NCBI GenBank assembly: GCA_017936005.1
Contig: JAGBGK010000057.1
Location: forward strand, 1-52,410
DNA length: 52,410 bases
Source: Tidjanibacter sp.
GTDB lineage: Bacteria > Bacteroidota > Bacteroidia > Bacteroidales > Rikenellaceae
Direction of reading: 5' to 3'
The notes beneath the pieces were generated by a model. The model was not told where the DNA came from and ran no database searches. It was given only the letters and a program-made list of their open reading frames with translations. Positions 8,356 through 16,834 of this stretch are shown here, one piece after another. The stretch's first letter is position 1, and each line of letters opens with the position of its first letter. The position numbers and the translations under genes are program-made.

Positions 8356-9176
8356 TTTAACTGCTTAATCTCGTCAATAAATTCTGCTATTGAGGTAAGA
8401 TTGTACACCTTGGGGATAATGTGAAAAGCCTCTTCTAACTTATTTTTGGCAGAGAGCCAACCCTGCCCATCTGTTATCCACACAAATTCATATTGCGGAT
8501 ATTGGTTGATTTTGGGAGCCAATTCAGAGTAAGAACGTGCTGTTTCGTTTAGTTTAGATCCTTGACTATTATAATAGTTTGTTTCTATTAAAAATGTTTT
8601 ATTGCTTGTTCGAATAACAAAGTCGAAGCGTTTTAGGTCTGCGCCAAGGGCGGTTATCTCTGGGAATGTAGTGCTATTAACCTCCGCTTCAAAAGAAATA
8701 TTGGCACTCTTAAAGCTATTTGCAACTGCTTTGGCCATTGTGTTACCACCTCTGTTTTTTCTCGCATTTGTGTCTAAGCCGACTTCAATACCAAAAACAT
8801 AGTCAACCAAATTTGTCACCTTTTTAGATGTGAACACCTCACAAAGTCCAGTGTCTTTGATAAATTTGCAAATTATGTCCGTATCTTGAAAATAGGAATC
8901 AATAAGTACTGGCTCATATTCCTCATTCAACACTTTCTTTTTGTCGTTTTTTCTTACGGCTACCAAAATGCCAAGGACATCGAATGTTTTTGGGTTCTCT
9001 TCAAAAAGTTCAATAACCGCCTGTTCCCAATTTGTTTTTCCTAAAAGGTAATTTAATTGATTTAACTTAATGGCTATTTTAGATACGTTTTTATGAACCT
9101 TATCAAAATCCGTAAGAGAGTCAAGTGTTGCATTTGTCTCGCTAAGTTGCGATATAAATAATTTAAAATCTTTCAT
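8352..9176 (-). CDS. dpnB: DpnII/MboI-type restriction endonuclease (GATC)
   Basis: This 274-residue protein matches the DpnII/MboI type II endonuclease family, which cuts unmethylated GATC. Family-typical segments are GLDTNARKNRGG (about 143-154), followed by the D-x(n)-E-x-N nuclease core, seen as KRFDFVIRT (about 189-197) and TFLIETNYYNSQGSKLNE (about 201-218), and then ARSYSEL. The gene sits between the two methylase genes: six bases after dpnM and overlapping dpnA by four. Translation from the same transcript as the protecting methylase is the usual safeguard. The region is about one-third G+C in lines I counted, against more than half outside. Confidence 0.88.
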   Translation of the reverse strand: MKDFKLFISQLSETNATLDSLTDFDKVHKNVSKIAIKLNQLNYLLGKTNWEQAVIELFEENPKTFDVLGILVAVRKNDKKKVLNEEYEPVLIDSYFQDTDIICKFIKDTGLCEVFTSKKVTNLVDYVFGIEVGLDTNARKNRGGNTMAKAVANSFKSANISFEAEVNSTTFPEITALGADLKRFDFVIRTSNKTFLIETNYYNSQGSKLNETARSYSELAPKINQYPQYEFVWITDGQGWLSAKNKLEEAFHIIPKVYNLTSIAEFIDEIKQLK

Positions 9177-9182
9177 AGTACC

Positions 9183-10082
9183 CTATAAGTTTGTTACATT
9201 TGAAATCATAATTTCAGGCACCACACCTCTGTTATTTGGGTTTGCATTGATGAAACGAGGAGCACAAACTCTTTTTATTCTAAATTGATAATACAGTTGA
9301 TCAAAAAACGGCTTCCCTGTTTTTTTCTCTATTGGGTCTGAATTGCTAGCAACAAATAGAGCTCGTTGTTGTGATAATTGTTTGCAAAAATCTCTTAAAC
9401 GCACTTGATCTTTGTCGTCAAAACCACCAATGGCGTAGGAAGTGAATGATGAAGTGTTTGATAGGGGCTTATATGGAGGATCTAGATAGAATATGGTGTT
9501 TTCTCCCGCAAATTTTAATGTCTCGGAAAAATCACCACACAGAATATCAACCTTTTGTAATAATTTAGAAACAGCCAAAAGGTTTTCGTTGTCGCATATT
9601 TTAGGATTGGTATACTTCCCATGAGGAACATTGAACTCCCCCTTTGAGTTTACACGATACAATCCATTGAAGCAGGTTTTATTCAAAAATATGAATAGGG
9701 ACGCTGTTGTAATATCGGAGTTTTGTTTGGAATTAAACAAACGCCTCTTTTCCAAGAAGTAGTTTTTGCGTCCTTCTGCGTCCAATCGAATGTACTGCAT
9801 TTGCATTATTTCGAGTTGGTCAATGAGTTCTATGGGACTATTCTTTATAGTCTGATATGTGCAGATTAATTCGGGGTTTATATCATTTATAATGGCATGA
9901 GTAATATTAGGATATTCTTGCAATATCCAAAATAAGACCGCACCTCCGCCAACAAACGGTTCAATGTAAATGACATTGGTGCGTTGACACAGGTCAGTGG
10001 GCAGAGATTGTTTTACCTCGTCCAAAAGTTGGGTTTTGCCACCAGCCCACTTAATAAATGGTTTTGCAAGTGTTGTTTTCAT
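9183..10082 (-). CDS. dpnM: DpnM/Dam-type DNA adenine methyltransferase (GATC)
   Basis: This is a D12-class (alpha) N6-adenine methyltransferase of 299 residues, related to Dam and DpnM, which methylates GATC in double-stranded DNA. FIKWAGGKTQLL near residues 9-20 is the AdoMet-binding start typical of the class, FVGGGAVLFWIL follows (about 43-54), and the catalytic YLDPPYKPLS lies near 203-212. It is the first gene of the three-gene operon, so protection is made before the nuclease. A consensus promoter ends only seven bases before the ATG, which leaves almost no leader. The gene is AT-rich compared with its flanks. Confidence 0.93.
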   Translation of the reverse strand: MKTTLAKPFIKWAGGKTQLLDEVKQSLPTDLCQRTNVIYIEPFVGGGAVLFWILQEYPNITHAIINDINPELICTYQTIKNSPIELIDQLEIMQMQYIRLDAEGRKNYFLEKRRLFNSKQNSDITTASLFIFLNKTCFNGLYRVNSKGEFNVPHGKYTNPKICDNENLLAVSKLLQKVDILCGDFSETLKFAGENTIFYLDPPYKPLSNTSSFTSYAIGGFDDKDQVRLRDFCKQLSQQRALFVASNSDPIEKKTGKPFFDQLYYQFRIKRVCAPRFINANPNNRGVVPEIMISNVTNL

Positions 10083-10089
10083 ACTAGCA

Positions 10090-10120
10090 CAAAAGTAAGA
10101 AAAAACAAAAAGAAAACAAA
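10090..10120 (-). promoter_or_regulatory. Promoter of the R-M operon
   Basis: On the minus strand TTTG (10120-10117), a 19-base spacer and TACTTTTG (10097-10090) give a perfect Bacteroidetes promoter. Only seven bases separate the -7 box from the dpnM ATG, so the transcript is leaderless or nearly so. The -33 element is embedded in the T tract of the upstream gene's terminator. Confidence 0.8.
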
Positions 10121-10151
10121 AAACGAGAGCGACAAACCATCGCTCTCGTTT
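10121..10151 (-). terminator. Intrinsic terminator after the TPR gene
   Basis: A 12-bp perfect stem (AAACGAGAGCGA with its complement) and a 7-base loop are followed on the minus strand by a T-rich tract. It separates the TPR gene transcript from the R-M operon. Confidence 0.88.
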
Positions 10152-10171
10152 GATTATCCTTTGTCGATTGC

Positions 10172-10858
10172 CTATTTCAGGCGGCCGATGTAGGTGTCAA
10201 TATCACGAGCCTCCAACGAGGTGTAGAACTCGTCGGCAATGCGCTGGTAGGCCTCCAAAGCAGCAGCGGTGTTGCCCAACTGCTCCTCTGCCAAGCCGAG
10301 TTTCTTCAAATAAACGGGGGCAGTCAGCGAGTTGTCGCTTGCCTTCACTGCCTTGCGGTAGAGGGCTGCTGCCTTCTTGAAGTCGCCGTTATTAGCGTAA
10401 ACATCACCCTGCAAACCTGCGTTCTGTGCGTTCACAATCTCTGCGGGAGCACCCTTTGCATCGCGGTACTTGCGGAGATATTTTAGAGCGTTCTCGTTGT
10501 CGCCAAGTTTGAGGTAGGAAACACCTGCGTAGTGAGCAGCAAGCGAGCCCTGAGGAGTGGTTGCGTAGTTCTCAACAACCTCCACAAAGCCTGCGTTGTT
10601 ACCATCGCCATCGAGAGCAACCTGCCACTGCTCGGCGTTGAAGTTCTGAATTGCTGCAAACATCTCTGCCGAAGCCTTCTCTGCACGGGGCTGTGCAATG
10701 AGATATTTGTTGGCGAAATAGCCGCCAATGATTACGAAAACTGCTACGAGTACCCATACGATGAGTTTCTCGTTTTTCTCAAAAAACTGTTCGGTTTTGC
10801 TCACTGCCTCGGTTACTACCTCCTCGTGAGTAATCTCCTGATTCTTTTTAGTTGCCAT
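10172..10858 (-). CDS. Membrane-anchored TPR protein (YfgM-like)
   Basis: The 228-residue protein has a short cytoplasmic N-terminus (MATKKNQEITHEE), one transmembrane helix at about 33-52 (LIVWVLVAVFVIIGGYFANK), and an outward-facing tetratricopeptide region with helices such as AAHYAGVSYLKLGDNENALKY and KKAAALYRKAVK. This is the YfgM-like layout, whose members are periplasmic co-chaperone or scaffold proteins; specific function here is unknown. A longer frame reaches 10906 but would begin inside the promoter box, so I use the ATG at 10858. The gene is divergent from recF and ends at a strong terminator. Confidence 0.8.
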   Translation of the reverse strand: MATKKNQEITHEEVVTEAVSKTEQFFEKNEKLIVWVLVAVFVIIGGYFANKYLIAQPRAEKASAEMFAAIQNFNAEQWQVALDGDGNNAGFVEVVENYATTPQGSLAAHYAGVSYLKLGDNENALKYLRKYRDAKGAPAEIVNAQNAGLQGDVYANNGDFKKAAALYRKAVKASDNSLTAPVYLKKLGLAEEQLGNTAAALEAYQRIADEFYTSLEARDIDTYIGRLK

Positions 10859-10903
10859 AGATTTTATTGTTTTTATATTTGTTTCCTCTTTGGGTTTGAA
10901 CCA

Positions 10904-10911
10904 CAAAAGTA
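10904..10911 (-). promoter_or_regulatory. TPR gene -7 promoter box
   Basis: TACTTTTG on the minus strand matches TAnnTTTG and lies 45 bases before the chosen start at 10858. No clear -33 element is seen. It is divergent to the recF box at 10974-10981. Confidence 0.6.
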
Positions 10912-10973
10912 AACCTTTTTGTGTAAAAATCGCAGAGAGTGGCGAATTTTTTTCTCTATTCGTGCAAAATTGC

Positions 10974-10981
10974 TACCTTTG
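10974..10981 (+). promoter_or_regulatory. recF -7 promoter box
   Basis: TACCTTTG matches the Bacteroidetes -7 consensus and lies 21 bases before the recF ATG. A purine-rich AAGGAGA at 10993-10999 is a good ribosome-binding site and supports the start at 11003 over longer in-frame starts. Confidence 0.65.
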
Positions 10982-11002
10982 AGCCAAGCAAAAAGGAGAA
11001 AA

Positions 11003-12112
11003 ATGCGTTTAGGAAGACTTTCGATACTCAATTTCAAGAACATCACAGAGGGTGAGATTTCTCCCTGCGAGGGTATCAACTGCATCGTTGGCAGCAATGG
11101 TGCGGGCAAGACCAATGTGGTCGATGCCATCCACTACCTCTCGATGAGCAAGAGTTCGCTTTCCCACACCGACGGACAGAGTGTGCGCCACGGCGAGGAG
11201 TTTTTTATGCTCTCGGGCGACTACTTTGCCGACAGTGGCAGGGCTGTGGGTGTTACCTGTGGTTTTGGCAAGGGTAAGGGCAAAACGTTGAAGTTTTGTG
11301 GCAAGGAATACGAACGCTTGGCCGACCACATCGGAGCCGTTCCGGTGGTTATGGTGTCGCCTGCCGATGGTGCGTTGGTGAGCGACTCGGCCGACGAGAG
11401 GCGCAGGTGGCTCAACGCATTCATTTCCCAACTCGATCACCCATATCTCGACAACACAATGCGTTACAACCGAGTGCTGGCCGAGCGCAATACTCTCCTC
11501 AAACAGGGCGAATACATCATTCCCGAGTTGCTCGATGTGTTGGACGAGAGGCTTGCCGACTTGGGTGAGAAGGTGGCCGCAACCCGTAGGGATGTTGTTG
11601 GCCGTCTGGCCCCATTGGTGGAAAAATACTACGCTTTCATTGCCGACGACCACGAGCCCGTGGAGTTGATATATCGTTCCGACCTCAATGAGAGGCCCTT
11701 CTTGGAGGTGTTGCAGAGTGTGCGCCAGAAGGATGTTGTGTGTGGGTTTACCAACTCGGGTGTCCACAGGGACGATGTGGTTATGAAAATTGGCGGCTAT
11801 CCTCTCCGTAAGTATGGCTCGCAGGGGCAGCAAAAGTCTTTCCTTTTGGCTCTCAAATTGGCCCAATACACCCTTCTGTATGAACGCTTGGGCGAGCGAC
11901 CTCTGCTGTTGCTCGACGACCTCTTTGACAAACTCGACGAGAGGCGATTGTCGAGGCTTATGGAACTGACGGCAGGTGGCGACTTTGGGCAGATATTCAT
12001 CACCGATTGCAACCGAGAGCGATTGATTTCGGTGCTGAAAAACAATGGTTTACCATTCCGCCTGTGGGATGTTGCCGAGGGCGATATTGTCCAAACCGAG
12101 TTGCCAGAATAG
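11003..12112 (+). CDS. recF: DNA replication/repair protein RecF
   Basis: RecF is an SMC-like ATPase that loads RecA at single-strand gaps together with RecO and RecR. The protein is 369 residues, the usual size. It begins MRLGRLSILNFKNI, has Walker A GSNGAGKTN (about 31-39), the ABC-type signature near KYGSQGQQKSFLLALKLAQ (about 269-287) and Walker B LLLLDDLFDKLD (about 301-312). The start is set by a ribosome-binding site and promoter. A DciA/DUF721 gene follows 39 bases later and is probably co-transcribed. RecO is encoded about 35 kb away in this same window. Confidence 0.96.
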   Translation: MRLGRLSILNFKNITEGEISPCEGINCIVGSNGAGKTNVVDAIHYLSMSKSSLSHTDGQSVRHGEEFFMLSGDYFADSGRAVGVTCGFGKGKGKTLKFCGKEYERLADHIGAVPVVMVSPADGALVSDSADERRRWLNAFISQLDHPYLDNTMRYNRVLAERNTLLKQGEYIIPELLDVLDERLADLGEKVAATRRDVVGRLAPLVEKYYAFIADDHEPVELIYRSDLNERPFLEVLQSVRQKDVVCGFTNSGVHRDDVVMKIGGYPLRKYGSQGQQKSFLLALKLAQYTLLYERLGERPLLLLDDLFDKLDERRLSRLMELTAGGDFGQIFITDCNRERLISVLKNNGLPFRLWDVAEGDIVQTELPE

Positions 12113-12151
12113 ACTCCACAAATAGTTATCCCCCCACCCGTTATTACCCCA

Positions 12152-12442
12152 ATGAGAAGATGCAGACCTATGTTGCTCGGCGAACTTTGGAGCAACTACA
12201 AGAGCGAACATCCCGAGATAGAGCGCAGGATTACCGAGGGCTCCATTCCGGACGTGTGGGCTCGTGTGGCGGGTGAGCATATCGCGGCGGCCACGCAGGT
12301 CAACTTTGTACGTGGGGTGCTCTATGTGAAGGTGGGCCCGAGTATGTTGCGCCACGAGATTTTCATCAATAGGGAGAACTTCCGCTTTGAGATGAACTCC
12401 ATTTTGGGCAGCGAGTTGATTGGTACAATCATAGTGAAATAG
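12152..12442 (+). CDS. DUF721/DciA-like protein
   Basis: This 96-residue protein matches the DUF721 family, which includes DciA, the ancestral loader of the replicative helicase DnaB. Recognisable positions are VWARVAGEHIAAATQVNFVRG and GVLYVKVGPSMLRHEIF, the conserved beta-alpha-beta core with a tryptophan and a leucine-rich end. Such genes commonly follow recF, as here. A second in-frame ATG at 12170 would remove six residues. It is convergent with the GH2 gene, with a long hairpin between them. The helicase-loading role is family knowledge and untested in this group. Confidence 0.82.
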   Translation: MRRCRPMLLGELWSNYKSEHPEIERRITEGSIPDVWARVAGEHIAAATQVNFVRGVLYVKVGPSMLRHEIFINRENFRFEMNSILGSELIGTIIVK

Positions 12443-12463
12443 CCTTTGGGTAAGGCCATAACA

Positions 12464-12501
12464 ACAATAAGGAGTGCTTCACACGAAGCACTCCTTATTG
12501 T
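12464..12501. terminator. Bidirectional hairpin between DUF721 and GH2 genes
   Basis: A 17-bp perfect stem (arms 12464-12480 and 12485-12501) has a 4-base ACAC loop. It lies between two convergent genes and very likely ends both transcripts, though neither side has a strong T tract beyond the stem. Confidence 0.82.
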
Positions 12502-12519
12502 GTAGGGGTATGGGTTGAT

Positions 12520-15147
12520 TTAGAAATTCTTGCGGATACTGATGGCGTTCAGCACGGGTGCGCCTTTCTTGGGGATGAACTCTACGATGAGACTTTCACC
12601 ACCCTTTACATCCACCTCAAAACGCTCCATAAGAGGTGTATATACGCCCACGCAAGCGGCAATATCGAGGTCGGTGAGTACCTTCACACCGTTGATTACC
12701 ACGTCGAACACCCTCTCCTCGCCCTCGCTACCGATGGCCTCATTGCCGAGGTTATAGATGGAGGCTTTCACCTTACCAGCCAACTCTGCAAAGTAGAGAT
12801 ATACGGAGTAGTTACCGGGTGCAACGTCGGCACGGAAAGCCTCAATGTTGCTCCTCTGGGTCTGATAGAGGGGGTCGCAATCGGTCTGGTTGATGGCAGC
12901 TGCGGAGGCAGGCTGTGAGCCGTGTTTCGAGCGTTGACGAGCCTGCTCACCACCGATGTAGCCCCACGAGCCTTCGGTGTAGGCTTGTTCGGGAATCCAC
13001 GTTACGCCCGTGCGGGGTTCCTCGAAATATCGGTTGGTACCGAGCAGAACGTTGAGCCTTTGGGGTGCGTGCTGTTTCACCACCTCAAATTCCACAGAGT
13101 AGAAGTGTTTGGCCTTTGCGGTGAGTGCTTCGAGGGTGTTGGTGCCGTCCACGAATGGCACGTCAAATATTGCGTGGTAATTATCAACTTTCTGTGTGCC
13201 GAGCGACTGTCCGTTGTGGAGAAGTTCCACAGTGGGCTGGTTGGTATAGACCTTGATGCGCTGGGTGGAGACACCTTTGCTTGTTTCGGCACCTGCGCGG
13301 TTTGTCCAATCGTAGTTGCAGATGTGAACGATGGGCTCACTACGGAGTGCGGCTTTGTAGTAGTAGAATATGTCTTTGTGCTGACGGTCGTGTGTGTTGA
13401 GGCCTTTGAGGTTGGTGTGTGGGATGGCATCGCCACGACTCTCAGAGCCGAAGTCGTTGAGGTTCCACACGTTGCCCGACGCGATAAAGTCGCGTTTCAT
13501 AATCTCGGGCAGATAGTGCTCGTGGTAGAGTTCGGAGTAGTCGAGCGTGTAGTCGAACCTCTCCGATGCGGAAGAGTGGAGCCTGCTGTCGGCATCGGCA
13601 CCATACTCACTGACGGTGATTATTTTGTCGGGGAACATCTTGTGCAACTTGTCGAGATCCCCACCAAAGTCCTTGAACTTACCGCCGTACCAACCGGAAT
13701 AGATGTTCCAGCCGAGCATTTGTGGTACCGCTGCGATACCGCTCTCGATGTAACGTTGGGGAGCGTAGTGGCAGGGTAGTAGCGTGTAGCGTGTGGGGTC
13801 GAGTGTACGCAACATATCGTCCACCTGCTGTGCAAGACCTGTCAGATAGGGGAAGTATTCGTTTTTGAGCCACTCATTGTCGGTAGAGGGGTGGCGGAGC
13901 TGAATCTCGTTCATATAGGCCCAGATGAAGACCGAAGGGGAGTTGAAGTTCTGGTAGAGCATCTCTTCGGTCATTACGAGGGTGTTGTGGGTGAAGGCCT
14001 CGGAGATGGTTACGGCGTTCACAAGGGGAATCTCCACCGAGGTGACGATGCCGAGCCTGTCGCAAGCCTCCATCACCCTTTCGTGCTGTGGGTAGTGCGA
14101 CACACGCAACGAGTTACCACCCATCTCTTTGAGCAGCTCCACGTCGGCGGTGTGCCTTGCGTCGGTGAGAGCGTTGCCGAGGCCGGGATAGTCTTGGTGA
14201 CGGTTGGTGCCTATGAGCTTAACGTGGCGACCATTGAGGATAAGACCATCGTTGGGGCTAAATGTGAAGGAACGCACGCCGAAACGGTCGCTCACGCAGT
14301 CGATAACCTCTTTGTCGACCACCACCGAAGCCCTTGCGATGTAGAGATTAGGAGCCTCCACGTCCCAGAGTTTGGGCTGTTTCAACTCGAAAGCGATGCG
14401 CTCGGAGTGGTTTGTTGTGGGGGCTTTGAACTTAACTTTGCGGCTCTTGGTGGCAACCACTGTGCCATTGTTGTCCACCAACTCCACAACCACTTCGGCC
14501 TTTTGCTTGGCCTCGCTCGACAAGAGCACCTCCACCTCCACGGTAGCTTTCTCGGCACTCACCTCGGGGGTACGGATGAAAAGACCTTTGGTGGCGTGGA
14601 ATGTTGTGGAGATGTTGGTTTTTGGGGTTTCTATAAGCTCCACGTTGCGGTACAGACCGCCGTAGAAGGTAAAGTCGGCCGAGAGGGGGCCGATGTCGTC
14701 ATTGTGCGAGTTGTCGACCTTGATGGCGATGATGTTGTCGCCACTTTGGAGTTGGTTGGTGATGTCGAAGGAGAATGCGAGATAACCTCCTGTGTGTGAG
14801 CCAACGAGTGTGCCGTTAACATAGACCTCTGCATATTGGTTTGCTGCACCGATGCGAAGGGTGTAACGGGTGTTGTCGGCCTTGTTGATATGTAGTGTGC
14901 GACGATACCAACCGATGGTGCGTGTGTATCCGTCCACGTCGTCGAATGCGTCTTGTGCGTTCCACGAGTGTGGGAGACTCAACTGCTGCCAATCTTTGTC
15001 GGCAAAGTCCACAGCTGCGGCGTTTTCGGCTGTGAGTGCGAAACGCCATCCGGAGTCGATTGTGCGCACCACACGTGCGCCTGTGGCTGCCTGCGCTACC
15101 AACATTGCGGCGAGAGCCACAAGGAGAGTTCTGAAAAGGTTTTTCAT
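12520..15147 (-). CDS. GH2 beta-glycosidase (beta-galactosidase-like) with malectin-type C-terminus
   Basis: This 875-residue secreted enzyme has the classic GH2 order: signal peptide (about 1-23), jelly-roll sugar-binding domain (WRFALTAEN onward, about 35-170), an Ig-like sandwich, and a TIM barrel. E414 in WAYMNEIQLR is the predicted acid/base and E514 in TVSEYGAD is the predicted nucleophile. A further Ig-like region and a malectin-like C-terminal domain (about 700-875) follow. GH2 members of this layout are usually beta-galactosidases or beta-glucuronidases; substrate is not certain. No lipobox is seen, so periplasmic location is likely. It is the last gene of the PUL on this strand but has its own consensus promoter within a large palindrome, so it may be expressed separately. 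Confidence 0.92.
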   Translation of the reverse strand: MKNLFRTLLVALAAMLVAQAATGARVVRTIDSGWRFALTAENAAAVDFADKDWQQLSLPHSWNAQDAFDDVDGYTRTIGWYRRTLHINKADNTRYTLRIGAANQYAEVYVNGTLVGSHTGGYLAFSFDITNQLQSGDNIIAIKVDNSHNDDIGPLSADFTFYGGLYRNVELIETPKTNISTTFHATKGLFIRTPEVSAEKATVEVEVLLSSEAKQKAEVVVELVDNNGTVVATKSRKVKFKAPTTNHSERIAFELKQPKLWDVEAPNLYIARASVVVDKEVIDCVSDRFGVRSFTFSPNDGLILNGRHVKLIGTNRHQDYPGLGNALTDARHTADVELLKEMGGNSLRVSHYPQHERVMEACDRLGIVTSVEIPLVNAVTISEAFTHNTLVMTEEMLYQNFNSPSVFIWAYMNEIQLRHPSTDNEWLKNEYFPYLTGLAQQVDDMLRTLDPTRYTLLPCHYAPQRYIESGIAAVPQMLGWNIYSGWYGGKFKDFGGDLDKLHKMFPDKIITVSEYGADADSRLHSSASERFDYTLDYSELYHEHYLPEIMKRDFIASGNVWNLNDFGSESRGDAIPHTNLKGLNTHDRQHKDIFYYYKAALRSEPIVHICNYDWTNRAGAETSKGVSTQRIKVYTNQPTVELLHNGQSLGTQKVDNYHAIFDVPFVDGTNTLEALTAKAKHFYSVEFEVVKQHAPQRLNVLLGTNRYFEEPRTGVTWIPEQAYTEGSWGYIGGEQARQRSKHGSQPASAAAINQTDCDPLYQTQRSNIEAFRADVAPGNYSVYLYFAELAGKVKASIYNLGNEAIGSEGEERVFDVVINGVKVLTDLDIAACVGVYTPLMERFEVDVKGGESLIVEFIPKKGAPVLNAISIRKNF

Positions 15148-15185
15148 AGTAGGGGTTATGTTTTTATTGTTTGTTTGCTTTGGTG

Positions 15186-15215
15186 CAAATATAACAAAAG
15201 TTTAGCGAATTTCAA
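15186..15215 (-). promoter_or_regulatory. Promoter of the GH2 gene
   Basis: TTG (15215-15213), 19 bases, then TATATTTG (15193-15186) on the minus strand match the Bacteroidetes consensus. The -33 element falls inside the 18-base palindrome at 15210-15227, so a protein bound to that palindrome would block or alter polymerase binding. Confidence 0.7.
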
Positions 15216-15240
15216 CACGTGTTGAAACCCGCTAAACTTT
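15197..15240. promoter_or_regulatory. Nested palindrome: terminator and possible operator
   Basis: Outer arms AAAGTTTAGC and GCTAAACTTT (15197-15206, 15231-15240) enclose a perfect 18-base palindrome TTTCAACACGTGTTGAAA (15210-15227). On the minus strand the outer arm ends in CTTTTG, so it can act as terminator for the upstream lipoprotein gene. The inner palindrome covers the -33 element of the GH2 promoter and looks like an operator. Confidence 0.6.
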
Positions 15241-15267
15241 CTAATCTATTTGTTCAAAACGGTTGCC

Positions 15268-16791
15268 CTATTTTGTCAGGTCAACAACTTTGATACAACG
15301 AGCAGCACGACCTGCTTTTGCGTATTTGGCAAAGCCATCACTCTTCTTGAACTGGGTGAAATAAATGCCTTTTGCTTTTTCACCATTACCGGTCTCTGTA
15401 GAGCAAAGCACGTAGATATCTCCTGCACCCTCTGCCAAACCAACGCCATCTGTGATGGATTTGAGCGCATTGTCAAAATTTTCACGCTGTGTTGCATAGT
15501 CACTCCAAGTTGTTGAGAAGAGGGAGTCGTATTTGGAAGAACTTGGGTTTTCAGCACCAACGTAGGCGGCCACAATTGTTTTGAGTTCGCTCCAAGCGGG
15601 GAGATACCAACCCTCGCCCAAACTCTCGCAGTAGGCAGCAGCGGGGAAATAAGAGGTGAATACTTTTTCGTATTCAGATGCGTATGCTTTCATTTTTGTA
15701 ACATTCGCAGTTCCGTCATTTGCATCAGTAGCCCTATATCCCTCAGGGCTGGTAAATACCTCCGAAGAATAGTTGATTGTAGAACCCTTTTTTGCAAAAG
15801 GAGAAACAATCTTTGCTTGCTGCTTGTCTGCCGATATCCAGAAGATAACGCCCTCGTTATTAAACACATCGCCAATCTTGTAGGCGCTTGTGGGAGCAGC
15901 CTCAATGGTAATCGACTTCGATGCGCGAGCACCATAGCCGATGTTGCCACCTTTGAAGGAAACCGTGGGGTGAATACCCTGGTCGCTGGTTACGGTAACG
16001 GTGAAATCAACATCCGAGTAGTCTTTTGCACTTACCAAGAAGCGAACATCAATAGACTCGCCTGCGGCTACCTCACCATTGGTAATAGCCAAAGGAATAG
16101 ATTTCTTCTGATTTTGAGTGTACACAATGGGAGCATTGGGAGTTGTCAGGTCAATGGAGTGGGTACCAACCATAAACTCGGTCTCGTTGGCGAGATTTAC
16201 CTCAGAAATGGTGATGTCCTTACCGGTGTTGTTGGTGATGTTCAGACGCAACATTCCAAAGTATGGAGCAATAGCATCAAAGGCAATAGCCTGACCATAT
16301 TCAACATCTTTGGCTTGACCATAGGCAAAAATGTAGTTGCCGAAGTTATCCCAAGCGGAGAGGTCGGTGTTGTATTTTTGTGCCGATGTGAGAGTTTTTA
16401 GCAAAGCGGTGGGGGTTGCATCTTCGTTGTTCCTGCGGGAGTAGTAGATGTAGAACTCGTGGGTGTCGTCTTCATCGCCGCTCCAAGTTGCATCGCCGGT
16501 GATGGTGGCAGTCTTGCCATCCTCGGACACTTTGGTAACGGTGTAGGTCGAGTTGTTACCGGTGGGCGACACCTCGCCATTGATTACGTGGAAAAGGCCA
16601 AGAACATCGCCCACTTTCCAAGTGATGGTCTCACCATCTTCGCCAAGCATCACACGGCTCTCGTCGCCGATGGTGATTTCGATGGGTTTGCCGGTAGCGT
16701 TGGGGGTTACGTTGCCCTCGGGGGCATTTTCGCAGGCTACAAAGGTTGCAGCAGCGGTGAACATTGCGAGGTATGCAAATATCTTTTTCAT
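15268..16791 (-). CDS. Fimbrillin-like lipoprotein with PUL-shared C-terminal domain
   Basis: This protein of about 507 residues has a lipoprotein signal (lipobox TFVAC then ENAPEG, acidic, suggesting surface export). The N-terminal half resembles the fimbrillin/Mfa-like fold (RVMLGEDGETITWKVGDVLG, about 45-64). The C-terminal ~190 residues carry GVIFWISADKQQAKIV, FPAAAYCESLGEGWYLPAWSE and the ending RAARCIKVVDL. They are closely similar to the end of the BACON lipoprotein encoded at 17955-19241 and resemble DUF1566-type domains. A surface glycan-binding or adhesin role in the PUL is plausible but inferred. An ATG four codons upstream (16803) is an alternative start. The 44-residue peptide gene lies just upstream. 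Confidence 0.72.
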   Translation of the reverse strand: MKKIFAYLAMFTAAATFVACENAPEGNVTPNATGKPIEITIGDESRVMLGEDGETITWKVGDVLGLFHVINGEVSPTGNNSTYTVTKVSEDGKTATITGDATWSGDEDDTHEFYIYYSRRNNEDATPTALLKTLTSAQKYNTDLSAWDNFGNYIFAYGQAKDVEYGQAIAFDAIAPYFGMLRLNITNNTGKDITISEVNLANETEFMVGTHSIDLTTPNAPIVYTQNQKKSIPLAITNGEVAAGESIDVRFLVSAKDYSDVDFTVTVTSDQGIHPTVSFKGGNIGYGARASKSITIEAAPTSAYKIGDVFNNEGVIFWISADKQQAKIVSPFAKKGSTINYSSEVFTSPEGYRATDANDGTANVTKMKAYASEYEKVFTSYFPAAAYCESLGEGWYLPAWSELKTIVAAYVGAENPSSSKYDSLFSTTWSDYATQRENFDNALKSITDGVGLAEGAGDIYVLCSTETGNGEKAKGIYFTQFKKSDGFAKYAKAGRAARCIKVVDLTK

Positions 16792-16834
16792 AGTCTTTCT
16801 CATTCTTTAATAGGGTTAAACATTCAAAAAACTA

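Noticed and set aside
10859-10906. Upstream start for the TPR protein
   Set aside because: It falls inside the -7 box and adds 16 residues not typical of the family; ATG 10858 is preferred.
10919-11002. Upstream extension of RecF by 28 codons
   Set aside because: It covers the promoter box and the ribosome-binding site; RecF proteins begin at MRLGRLSILNF.
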